A DNA stretch of 64,000 nucleotides from an uncultured Lachnospiraceae bacterium (GTDB lineage Bacteria > Bacillota > Clostridia > Lachnospirales > Lachnospiraceae), in NCBI GenBank assembly GCA_947245585.1, contig CAMXPV010000016.1, positions 1 through 64,000 of the forward strand, in the 5' to 3' direction. Shown here piece by piece: positions 1 through 7,103 of the stretch. Every line of letters starts with the position of its first letter. The stretch's first letter is position 1. Both the position numbers and the translations under genes were made by a program. Under the pieces are notes generated by a model. The model was not told the origin of the DNA. It saw only the letters and a program-made list of their open reading frames with translations, and ran no database searches.

Positions 1-243
1 ACTATGCGGCTTTAGCCGCTGCTAATTGAATTATCATGAATAATTCAGGTTTATTATTATATTATCCTTACTCATTTTCACCTTATACCTTAGAAAAGCA
101 AATTGTCTTTGTAGTAAATCATTTTTTGTTTAAAAAAGACTCATTTGGGTATCTTATCGATACACCATAAGGCATCAATGTATCTGCACTTTATGATTTT
201 ATTATACCCCCAACTCCTTTACTTCACAGCCACATCACTTTAT
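1..243. other. AT-rich segment with no recognisable gene
   Basis: This AT-rich left edge precedes the 3' end of the macrodomain gene. A short GC palindrome near bases 6-19 could be a small hairpin. I see no start codon with a ribosome binding site leading to a credible protein, and no repeat or RNA gene that I can name. Confidence 0.5.
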
Positions 244-759
244 CTAACTTTCCCTCTTGTTAACCTCTTCCTCATATACCATAAATGTCCTGTCATCGTA
301 CAGCACCCACTCGACCAGATCAACCACATCGGGAAACTGCTCCAAAAACCGGCAGACTGCCCCAACTGCCTCCTTCGCCGCCTTCTCCACTGGATAACCG
401 TAAATCCCTGTTGAAATTGACGGAAAGGCCACGGTGCGGATTCCGTTCTCCATCGCAACCTTTAAAGAATTATAATAGCAGGAGGCAAGTTTTTCCGGCT
501 CACCATAAGAACCTCCACGCCAGACAGGCCCGACCGTATGGATCACATAATCGCACGGTAATTGATAAGCCTTTGTCAACTTTGCTTCTCCCGTCAGACA
601 GCCGTGAAGCATCCGGCACTCTTCCAAAAGCTGCGGCCCTGCGGCCCTGTGGATTGCCCCGTCCACTCCACCGCCTCCAAGCAAGCTCGTATTCGCCGCA
701 TTGACGATTGCCTGCACGTCCGTGATTTTTGTAATGTCGCCTTTTATCGTTTTTAACAT
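244..759 (-). CDS. Macrodomain protein, probable ADP-ribose / O-acetyl-ADP-ribose hydrolase (YmdB-like)
   Basis: A 171-residue single-domain macro protein. The N-terminal I-x-GDIT motif, the [20 protein letters not shown] segment at about residues 18-37 and the [11 protein letters not shown] loop near 113-123 are the ADP-ribose-binding signatures of the MacroD/YmdB class, which removes ADP-ribose from proteins or deacetylates O-acetyl-ADP-ribose. Length fits a stand-alone cytoplasmic enzyme. The ATG at 759 follows a GGAAGGA ribosome binding site at good spacing. It lies 69 bases downstream of the NADAR gene on the same strand, so it may be the last gene of an ADP-ribose-linked cluster that begins with a broken DUF3990 gene. 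Family assignment is firm; the substrate is not visible from sequence. Confidence 0.93.
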   Translation of the reverse strand: MLKTIKGDITKITDVQAIVNAANTSLLGGGGVDGAIHRAAGPQLLEECRMLHGCLTGEAKLTKAYQLPCDYVIHTVGPVWRGGSYGEPEKLASCYYNSLKVAMENGIRTVAFPSISTGIYGYPVEKAAKEAVGAVCRFLEQFPDVVDLVEWVLYDDRTFMVYEEEVNKRES

Positions 760-828
760 GTTTTTATCCTTCCATTTTCAACCTATTGTTTTGATATAAG
801 TCTCGTAAAATATCACTGCTCCCTTTTA

Positions 829-1305
829 TCACAGCCTGTCCCGCACCATCATCAGCGCATATCCGAGCAGATTTTGTCCCTTCCATTTTGCCCGTTCAAG
901 CCTGTCCGGGTCATTCATTGACAATCCAATACCCCAGATGCAGTCTTTCACAGCGCACTCCGCTAATACAGCATTTCCCGTAGCTTTAAGCCATTCCTGC
1001 AATTTTTCATTCTGTGAAAACTTTGCAAGTAATCCCTCATAAACAACAAGCTGTCGCACGCCGTTCCAATGGTTCTCATCATATCCTGATACACGCCGTC
1101 CCAACTCCTTAACGCGGGCAACATCTTCCGTTTCAAGAATTTGGGACGCTATGTCGTTGTCATGAAAGCAAATCGCTTTGCGGTACATCATAAACTGCTC
1201 CATAGATGAAAAAACTATCCCATCTATCGTGAAACAGGAAGGATACCAATTACTCAGATATCCATATTCCTTATCCGGGTTGTGAAAACAAATAATATGA
1301 TTCAT
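829..1305 (-). CDS. NADAR family protein (YbiA-like)
   Basis: A 158-residue protein matching the NADAR/DUF1768 fold: an N-terminal stretch ending YGYLSNWYPSCFTIDG, then SSMEQFMMYRKA at about 34-45, and the C-terminal IWGIGLSMNDP...KWKGQNLLGYALM block. NADAR proteins act on ADP-ribose or N-glycosidic bonds of related molecules; YbiA is linked to riboflavin precursor damage, and some members reverse ADP-ribosylation of guanine bases in DNA. The start ATG overlaps the stop of the preceding gene in an ATGA, so the two are translationally coupled. The macrodomain gene follows. Which NADAR activity applies here is inference from the context. Confidence 0.9.
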   Translation of the reverse strand: MNHIICFHNPDKEYGYLSNWYPSCFTIDGIVFSSMEQFMMYRKAICFHDNDIASQILETEDVARVKELGRRVSGYDENHWNGVRQLVVYEGLLAKFSQNEKLQEWLKATGNAVLAECAVKDCIWGIGLSMNDPDRLERAKWKGQNLLGYALMMVRDRL

Positions 1306-1718
1306 GTAATCCCCACCTTTCTTACGGCAAGATCCAATTCCAAATCATGCAGCCCAACGTACGCTTTTTTCAAATATGCAAGCGGTACTTTTTCAATAAC
1401 CTCACGACTCGGAATGCTGTACTGCCATTGATAGTAAGCATAAAATTCTCCAATCCAATCGGGCATAAACCCACCAAGCGCTGACCCTTTTTTCAGTTCA
1501 TATCGATCTGTATGCCGAAAATACTCCCACAAGGTCTGTGCATCCATCGTACAGACAAACGCCTGCGCCTCATCCACATATTTTCTTGTGCTGCTCTTCA
1601 TGTAGGAACAAATAAAGTCCTCTGTATCCATATCGGGATAAGTAATTGCGACATAATCAAACAGTTTCCCCTGATTTTCGATTATCTCGTCCAAGTATGC
1701 TTTGGAATAAGCTCCCAT
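1302..1718 (-). CDS. Conserved protein of unknown function, coupled to NADAR
   Basis: About 138 residues, soluble, acidic and aromatic-rich, with no signal peptide or membrane segment and no motif I can assign. The ATG at 1718 (reading MGAYSKAYLDEIIENQGK) follows a GAGGTGAG ribosome binding site; a TTG at 1739 overlapping the upstream stop is a possible but poorer start. It ends in an ATGA overlap with the NADAR gene and directly follows the broken DUF3990 gene. Its place between an ADP-ribosyltransferase-like remnant and two ADP-ribose-handling proteins suggests a partner, antitoxin or adaptor role; that is inference only. Confidence 0.75.
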   Translation of the reverse strand: MGAYSKAYLDEIIENQGKLFDYVAITYPDMDTEDFICSYMKSSTRKYVDEAQAFVCTMDAQTLWEYFRHTDRYELKKGSALGGFMPDWIGEFYAYYQWQYSIPSREVIEKVPLAYLKKAYVGLHDLELDLAVRKVGIT

Positions 1719-1735
1719 ACCACTCACCTCGCCTT

Positions 1736-2307
1736 TCAAAATAATGTGCTGAATACTTTGGTTACACGGTTTCGGTCTGAATCAATCAGCTTTCGCATAT
1801 TTTCACGTGCCCAAATATCCCGTTTGTTATACTTCTCATTAAACTCCGTAAATGCAACGGACTGCAGCTCCTCAGAATGCTCAGATAGTTTTTGGTACGC
1901 CCGCTCTGTTTTGATGCAATACTGAATGCCTAATCCACCGAGCGCCAGTAATTTCTCCAAGATATCTATATCCACTTCATCGCGGACAAAAGACTTGGCG
2001 ATGTAAAAATATGAGGCGTTGGCTCTCCACCCCTTGATCACATCATATTCATTCGTTTATATACCAAATTTTTCAATAAATTATTTTGATAATATACGAT
2101 ACCGCTTAGAATCTGCCGCGTCACGGTGCTTCATCAACTCAGCCAACCATTTGAAGCATTCGGACGGCAGACAGCCCACTCTTTCGCAAATTCCAAACTT
2201 TCCGTAAGATAAAACCCTTTTCCGTAATCGTGCTTTTCCTCACCCAGTCCGAATTTCGGCGTCACCGTTTCCTCCGGGCTGCCGTGATATAAAATAATCT
2301 TTCTCAC
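1736..2307 (-). pseudogene. Broken DUF3990 (ADP-ribosyltransferase-like) gene
   Basis: From a GTG at 2307 with an AGGAGG ribosome binding site the frame reads IILYHGSPEETVTPKFGLGE, then HDYGKGFYLTES, the His and Tyr motifs expected of the DUF3990/ADP-ribosyltransferase clan. It then stops after a Trp. The rest of the protein continues in another frame as WLAELMKHRDAADSKRYRIL, with two in-frame TAA codons near 2084 and 2063, followed by an open C-terminal part of about 100 residues (IKGWRANASYFYIAK to TKVFSTLF). The join looks like a deletion of a few tens of codons at the shared Trp, with a frameshift. The promoter and ribosome binding site are intact, so loss may be recent. Family recognition comes from motif memory, not from a search. 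Confidence 0.8.
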
Positions 2308-2357
2308 GATACGCCTCCTGTCATACCAGCATTCTTGCCCACCGCATTGCTGTATTC

Positions 2358-2386
2358 ATTATACCCTCACCGATATGGTTTCACAA
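2358..2386 (-). promoter_or_regulatory. Promoter of the DUF3990-NADAR-macro cluster
   Basis: On the minus strand a -35 TTGTGA and a -10 TATAAT are separated by 17 bases, about 50 bases before the GTG of the broken DUF3990 gene. Near-consensus for the housekeeping sigma factor. Confidence 0.7.
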
Positions 2387-2394
2387 TCAATATT

Positions 2395-3438
2395 TCAAAA
2401 GGAGCCTTCCATCCCAACAATCGTATGGGAATCCCACGGTTTGCATTTCATATCCAACACGTTTACCAGCCCCGCCTCGTTATAGTCAAAATAAACATAT
2501 ACTTCATCAGTACAATACCATTCCTCGCTCCACCTATTCAACCAATGCATGGCAATCAGACAGTTTCTCCCTTCATAAGTTCCGCTGTGTATCTCCACCA
2601 CTCCCCATGCAGATATATTCCCACACTGTTCCCCCTCCCTGTAATCTTTCAGCGACTTGCCGCCGGACTCCTCATCCCCACCATATCCATGAGAAGTCGT
2701 AAGGACAATCTGCTTATCTATCCCCTCACAGGCGATCACCACCGTATCTTCTTCCTTGCCGCGGCGGCAGGAAATAGGGAACGCATTGTCAAACATATCC
2801 TCTCCATGAATGATCTCCAACGCTTTCCAACCGTCATCCGTCTGCTTTAATACTGCGTACTCCGTAAGCGGTTCGGAATTAACCGCCGGCAGAAAGCTAA
2901 AAAAGATTTCCTCCTTCCCATCCCGATCCAAATCAAAATACTCGGCATCTTCGATATCTATGATATTCAAATGATCTTCATATTCGTAAATTACTTCCCC
3001 GTTAAAATAAAAACTCAAATAAGAAGGGCCAAGATAGTAAGCAGTATTATTGATCTCTATGTATTCTGTTTCCCCATTTCCATCCATATCCTCCAGATCG
3101 TATCGCTTAAACTCAAATGTGGGTTCCTCTTCCGCGCCGCATTGTTCCTCGTCACTCTGCTCATCGCTTTCTCTCTCCACAGCGCCCTGTTCCGTTTTTT
3201 CCTGCTCATCTGTGACAAAAATTCCTTTTTCTTTGATTAAGCCTTCCTCTTCTACTGCAGAAATCACCAAATCAACAAAATTAGCCATATCATCCGCCAA
3301 CATTTCCGTCTGTGGTTCCCCTGACTCACCTTCCAAAAGACAACAGCCCATGACAAAGCAGACCACCGCCACTTCCGCCAGTCTCATTCCCCATCTGCTT
3401 ATATGCCTATATAAAAAATACACCATTCTTTCTAACAT
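2395..3438 (-). CDS. Membrane-anchored exported protein with acidic linker
   Basis: About 347 residues from the ATG at 3438, preceded by an AGAGGTGAC ribosome binding site; an upstream Met in the same frame lacks one. The N-terminus carries a basic stretch and a hydrophobic segment (about 20-34) ending in two Cys, then an acidic Glu/Asp/Gln linker, then a folded domain. That domain contains DLEDMDGNGETEYIEI and YFDLDRDGKEEIFFSF, short Asp-rich loops like VCBS/FG-GAP calcium-binding repeats. An extracytoplasmic role is likely. The bases just upstream hold a fragment of an ABC permease 3' end (3456-3490), showing that the gene once lay beside such a permease. I do not recognise a specific function. 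Confidence 0.75.
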   Translation of the reverse strand: MLERMVYFLYRHISRWGMRLAEVAVVCFVMGCCLLEGESGEPQTEMLADDMANFVDLVISAVEEEGLIKEKGIFVTDEQEKTEQGAVERESDEQSDEEQCGAEEEPTFEFKRYDLEDMDGNGETEYIEINNTAYYLGPSYLSFYFNGEVIYEYEDHLNIIDIEDAEYFDLDRDGKEEIFFSFLPAVNSEPLTEYAVLKQTDDGWKALEIIHGEDMFDNAFPISCRRGKEEDTVVIACEGIDKQIVLTTSHGYGGDEESGGKSLKDYREGEQCGNISAWGVVEIHSGTYEGRNCLIAMHWLNRWSEEWYCTDEVYVYFDYNEAGLVNVLDMKCKPWDSHTIVGMEGSF

Positions 3439-3455
3439 GTTGTCACCTCTGTTCT

Positions 3456-3490
3456 GATTATACCACCTCCCTCCTGCACTGAATATAGGG
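3456..3490. repeat. 35-bp direct repeat, copy A (permease-tail fragment)
   Basis: Matches 7069-7103 with one clear mismatch over about 35 bases. Read on the minus strand it encodes YIQCRREVV plus a stop, the exact C-terminus of the permease that ends at 7071. Here it is only a remnant in front of the exported-protein gene. Confidence 0.85.
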
Positions 3491-3494
3491 CAAG

Positions 3495-3893
3495 TCAAAT
3501 TGACCTGCCCAACAGAACTTCGATATCTTTATCTGGCCAGTACCCCCATGATTCCACAATTTTTCCGTCCGTCACTTTAAAGTTCTCAAGCGCCTCGAAT
3601 GTAATACTTCTTCCCGTCGCAGCAATTCCCATACATTCTCCGATATGAAAAGCCTGATATCGTATTCTTGTGGCAACCAATCCATTCTCTGAAAAGATAT
3701 CTTCAATGCCAATCCGCAAATCCCCAAACATTTTAGAAACAGCAATTAAAATATTCACGGCATCCCGATTGCTCCTTGCTCCCGCCGGGCTATGGTCAAT
3801 ATAATTTTCAGACAGGCATTTCAGAACGAAATCATAGTTTTTATTTTGATATCCCTCTATAAAAAACCGGGTTACTAACTCTTTGTCACTCAT
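3495..3893 (-). CDS. SnoaL/NTF2-like protein (ester cyclase family)
   Basis: A 132-residue alpha+beta barrel protein. MSDKELVTRFFIEGYQNKNYD, ENYIDHSP near 29-36, VATRIRYQAFHIGECMGI in the middle and the closing DGKIVESWGYWPD follow the SnoaL-like polyketide cyclase pattern. Members bind small hydrophobic molecules and many are not cyclases, so a catalytic role should not be assumed. It starts with an ATG after an AGGAGGACAAAAAG site and lies 31 bases downstream of the lipoprotein gene on the same strand, so the two are probably co-transcribed from the promoter near 4806-4833. Confidence 0.85.
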   Translation of the reverse strand: MSDKELVTRFFIEGYQNKNYDFVLKCLSENYIDHSPAGARSNRDAVNILIAVSKMFGDLRIGIEDIFSENGLVATRIRYQAFHIGECMGIAATGRSITFEALENFKVTDGKIVESWGYWPDKDIEVLLGRSI

Positions 3894-3924
3894 CTTTTTG
3901 TCCTCCTGTCTATTAACTGCAAAG

Positions 3925-4758
3925 TCATTTTACAAACTCTGTAGTTTTTGAACAAATAATAAATCCATTTTCATTATTTTCCGGTGAAATACGAAATGTT
4001 ACCGTACCGACATTACTTTCTCCCATAAAATCAATTGTATATTTTACAATCGTATTGGATGTATTTTCTTTATCTGCCACGCATGCTGAAAATGTATATT
4101 GATAATCCGGCAGACCAGAAACGCCAATATAGTAATTACCGTCTTTATAGAAAAAAGAGGTCTGAACTTTCTCCATATCCTCAAAAGACGGTTTATAATC
4201 CGGCAGTTCTATACCAAAAACCAGTTTTACACGCTCCTGTGCCTCCTGAACGCTCACTTTTACAACCGTTTCCTCAAATCCCAAGTCTTCACGGTATACT
4301 TGTTCTGTCACTGCATTTTCCGATGTCCCGCCAGTATAGGAATTGAACAGGAAATCATGCCAAAAATTATCATCCATTGTCTGCCCGGAGTTGAAATCAT
4401 TTAGTTCGTTACAAATCTGCGCTAAAAACGCTTTTCCTTTATCAGTAAGTGTGACAGATGTTTCTGCCTTTGGTTGTGATACAGGTTCGCTTTGTTCAGG
4501 AGCCTTTGCTTCTGATTTAGCGGTATCCACCGTGTCATTTGTAGCCGGAATTGCCGTTTCCGTATTATTTGATGTATTATCTGTACCTGCATCCTCCGGC
4601 TGCTCTGTTCCCTGATTTCCGGACGGCTCTTCTTCATAAATGGCTGTACCTGCGCTATCCTGTCCTGCCAAACCATTTGCACAGCCCGATAACGATACTG
4701 CCATTATCAAACCGGCTAAGAAAAAAGCCTCTTTTGTTCCAATTACTCTCTTTAACAC
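3925..4758 (-). CDS. Secreted lipoprotein of unknown function
   Basis: About 277 residues from a GTG at 4758, which follows a GTGAGGAGAGGAAA ribosome binding site; an in-frame TTG at 4794 has no such site. A type II signal peptide ends in the lipobox SLSGC, followed by a Thr/Ser/Glu/Asn-rich linker of about 85 residues and a C-terminal globular domain of about 170 residues with no motif I know. It should be anchored on the outer face of the membrane. The gene is divergent from a LytTR response regulator gene, with a large dyad between the two promoters, so it is a plausible target of that system. Confidence 0.75.
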   Translation of the reverse strand: MLKRVIGTKEAFFLAGLIMAVSLSGCANGLAGQDSAGTAIYEEEPSGNQGTEQPEDAGTDNTSNNTETAIPATNDTVDTAKSEAKAPEQSEPVSQPKAETSVTLTDKGKAFLAQICNELNDFNSGQTMDDNFWHDFLFNSYTGGTSENAVTEQVYREDLGFEETVVKVSVQEAQERVKLVFGIELPDYKPSFEDMEKVQTSFFYKDGNYYIGVSGLPDYQYTFSACVADKENTSNTIVKYTIDFMGESNVGTVTFRISPENNENGFIICSKTTEFVK

Positions 4759-4805
4759 TTTCCTCTCCTCACTTTCATATTTTCTATGGTGCAAAGCCAG
4801 ATTTT

Positions 4806-4833
4806 ATTATCCCTTTATCTGCCATAATTGCAA
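4806..4833 (-). promoter_or_regulatory. Promoter of the lipoprotein gene
   Basis: Minus strand: -35 TTGCAA at 4828-4833 and -10 GATAAT at 4806-4811, spacer 16 bases. It points to the lipoprotein and SnoaL-like genes. Confidence 0.6.
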
Positions 4834-4850
4834 CAGGTTTTTCATGAGAC

Positions 4851-4905
4851 GACATTTTGAGGCTTATTTTGGAAACACGCATCCCAAAATAGGCCCAAAA
4901 ATGTC
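4851..4905. promoter_or_regulatory. 55-bp dyad between divergent promoters
   Basis: The arms GACATTTTGAGGCTTATTTT (left) and AAAATAGGCCCAAAAATGTC (right) are near-perfect inverted repeats around a centre of about 15 bases. The dyad lies 17 bases from the -35 of the lipoprotein promoter and 16 from the -35 of the response regulator promoter, almost the midpoint. Within each arm the element rich in ATTTTG occurs twice, as LytTR-type half sites often do. An operator for the adjacent LytTR regulator is the simplest reading. Confidence 0.65.
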
Positions 4906-4921
4906 TTTTCATTCAGATTCT

Positions 4922-4951
4922 TTGTGTTACCGTATCTTTTTGATGTATACT
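4922..4951 (+). promoter_or_regulatory. Promoter of the LytTR response regulator gene
   Basis: -35 TTGTGT at 4922-4927 and -10 TATACT at 4946-4951, spacer 18. The imperfect -35 just downstream of the dyad fits an activator-dependent promoter. Confidence 0.6.
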
Positions 4952-4978
4952 ATAAGAAATAGGCGTGAGGTGAATAAG

Positions 4979-5686
4979 ATGCGGATCGCAATCTGTGATG
5001 ATGACATTCTGGTAAGTGAACAAATTGAATGCCTGATCAAAACTTTTTTTGAAACCAAAAGAATAAAATGCCCTGAAATTATCATCTTTTCAAGCGGAGA
5101 ATCTCTGTTAGCTGATAAGGAGGCTAATGATATCCTTTTTCTTGATATTGAAATGCCCGGCATCAATGGTATCTATGTCGGAAAAGAACTTAAAAAGGCA
5201 AATGACAGGATCATTATCTTTATTGTTACCTCTTATCCCGAATATTTGGACGAAGCAATGCGTTTCCATGTATTCCGCTATCTTTCAAAACCTTTGGAGA
5301 AACAGCGTTTCTTCCGTAACATGAATGACGCTGTAGATCTGTATAACGCCATAACGGTCAAAGTTCCTGTTGAAACCAAACAAGGCATTCATACGCTTCT
5401 CGCTTCCTCCATTATCATGATCGAGGCACAGGGAAGAAGTGTAACCGTGCATACTACCCTGCATGACTTTGAATCTGTCCATACGATACAGTATTGGTTG
5501 GATTTGCTTCCAAAAAACTGTTTTTTCCAGACACATCGCAGCTTTATTGTAAATTTTGAACATATATCAGATTTTGACCATTCCCTTGTGCATTTGGCAG
5601 ATAATCAGTTTCAAGCATATCTGACAAAAAGAAAATACAGCGCCTTTAAAGGCGCCTATCTCCTCTATTTGGAAAGCACAAGATAA
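4979..5686 (+). CDS. LytTR-family response regulator (AgrA/VirR type)
   Basis: 235 residues from the ATG at 4979, which follows a GAGGTG ribosome binding site. The receiver domain (about 1-120) has the acidic pair in AICDDD, the phospho-acceptor Asp56 in ILFLDIEMPG, and the conserved Thr and Lys in VTSYPEY and RYLSKP. The C-terminal LytTR domain (about 135-232) has the FFQTHRSFIVNFEHI signature. It should bind direct-repeat DNA sites when phosphorylated by the kinase encoded next, 37 bases downstream. The dyad in front of its promoter is the likely binding site, giving control of itself and of the divergent lipoprotein gene. Confidence 0.93.
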   Translation: MRIAICDDDILVSEQIECLIKTFFETKRIKCPEIIIFSSGESLLADKEANDILFLDIEMPGINGIYVGKELKKANDRIIIFIVTSYPEYLDEAMRFHVFRYLSKPLEKQRFFRNMNDAVDLYNAITVKVPVETKQGIHTLLASSIIMIEAQGRSVTVHTTLHDFESVHTIQYWLDLLPKNCFFQTHRSFIVNFEHISDFDHSLVHLADNQFQAYLTKRKYSAFKGAYLLYLESTR

Positions 5687-5723
5687 AATTGGTTCATTCG
5701 CCCAAAAAACAAGGAGTCATGAT

Positions 5724-7049
5724 ATGGGAAAAATCGTTTGCAGTTTTTTTAGTTTTCTTACAGAAGCCATTATCCTCTGGCAGTATACTTCCGGTTTTTT
5801 TGCAGCCAGGCATACCGCAAAAAGAAAATTTGTCATCCTGTGCGGGCTTTACCTCATCCTGTTTACAGTCTCGCTTTTTGAATCAAAGTTAGTGAATATC
5901 ACTTTATACTTTTTCTTTAATTTTGTTTTTCTTCTCACCCAATACTGTCTGAACATTTATTCGGCATTTTTTCATTCTTCCATACTGACATCTGTGATGA
6001 TACTCTGTGAGGTAATGGTATATTATATGATCCGGTATTTTTCACCACATTTTTTTGAAAGAGATGAAAATTTTCATTTTCTTGTCATATTCGCCATATT
6101 TTCCAAGTTAATGTTTTTTACGATTATTTATATCCTGTTACATTTTCTGAAAGGGTTGCGGGAGCGTGACGAACAACAGGATAAATCAGCTTTTTTACTG
6201 GCATTGATTCCCATAACTTCTGTCTTTGTTATGATTACTTTCACAAAAATCAGCGATTCCTGTGACCTTTCTTCTGTTTTGAACTGGATGCTGACGGTAA
6301 GCGCTGTCTTTCTGTTGGCTATCAACCTGCTTATATTTGGAATCGAACAATATAACAGAAAAAAAAGTTTGGATTTTACCGAGATGCAATTATTGCTTCA
6401 ACGCGAATCAGATTCCGCCCAGTATTATGAAATGCTGCTTTCCCAACATGAAAATCAGAGTATCCTGATACACGATATAAAAAAACACCTTCAGTCCATA
6501 AATACGCTCAATGACAAAATGGAACATGATAAAATCAGGGAGTATATTCAAGGACTGATGGATTCTTCCAATTTGAAGGAAGTTTCCAGATTATGTGACC
6601 ATGAAACGCTGAATGCAATCCTTGCAAGGTACGGGCGGGGGTGTCTCGACAAACATATTGCTTTCCATGCCGATATAAGAAGCGGAATCATCGATTTTAT
6701 TGCAGATGCAGATATCACTTCATTGTTCTGTAACTTGTTGGACAATGCAATGGAAGCTGCTGAACACAGTCCCGATTCTTTTATCGAAATCAGCGTCTGC
6801 AAGCGGGAAAAAACGCCTTTTATCATAATCACCATGATAAATTCTAGCAGAAAAAACCCCTTTGTTGAGCCAGGCATCAAACTGGCTACCACCAAATCCG
6901 ACAAACATAAACATGGTTTCGGCATAAAGAGCATCCAGAAAATAGTTGCCAAATATCACGGCAATATGCAGATGTATTACAATCAGGAATCTCTTACTTT
7001 CCATACCGTCATCACACTAAAACAATACTTGTCGCGCGACAGCAAATAA
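5724..7049 (+). CDS. GHKL sensor histidine kinase (AgrC-like)
   Basis: 441 residues. About six hydrophobic segments fill residues 5-205, followed by a coiled linker and a cytoplasmic kinase. His250 in ILIHDIKKHLQSI is the phospho-acceptor; NLLDNAMEAA at 337-346 is the N box and KHGFGIKSIQKIVAKYHGNM near 396-415 the G box. The polytopic input region is typical of kinases that sense peptides or membrane-active compounds. The ATG follows AAGGAG. It partners the LytTR regulator just upstream. Its 3' end lies 20 bases before the second copy of the 35-bp repeat, the apparent right edge of an inserted block. Confidence 0.92.
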   Translation: MGKIVCSFFSFLTEAIILWQYTSGFFAARHTAKRKFVILCGLYLILFTVSLFESKLVNITLYFFFNFVFLLTQYCLNIYSAFFHSSILTSVMILCEVMVYYMIRYFSPHFFERDENFHFLVIFAIFSKLMFFTIIYILLHFLKGLRERDEQQDKSAFLLALIPITSVFVMITFTKISDSCDLSSVLNWMLTVSAVFLLAINLLIFGIEQYNRKKSLDFTEMQLLLQRESDSAQYYEMLLSQHENQSILIHDIKKHLQSINTLNDKMEHDKIREYIQGLMDSSNLKEVSRLCDHETLNAILARYGRGCLDKHIAFHADIRSGIIDFIADADITSLFCNLLDNAMEAAEHSPDSFIEISVCKREKTPFIIITMINSSRKNPFVEPGIKLATTKSDKHKHGFGIKSIQKIVAKYHGNMQMYYNQESLTFHTVITLKQYLSRDSK

Positions 7050-7068
7050 ACAAGGACATAACTGCACC

Positions 7069-7103
7069 GATTATACCACCTCTCTCCTGCACTGAATATA
7101 GGT
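7069..7103. repeat. 35-bp direct repeat, copy B (intact permease 3' end)
   Basis: Partner of 3456-3490. Here the bases are the true last codons and stop of the Bce-like permease gene. The two copies bracket about 3.6 kb holding the SnoaL, lipoprotein, response regulator and kinase genes. Confidence 0.85.

Noticed and set aside
4851-4905. Large dyad considered as a terminator
   Set aside because: It stands between divergent promoters, not after any gene, so an operator is more likely.
3456-7103. Direct repeats considered as ends of an insertion sequence or integrative element
   Set aside because: There is no transposase, integrase or terminal inverted repeat in the block, so no mobile element is called; only the duplication is reported.
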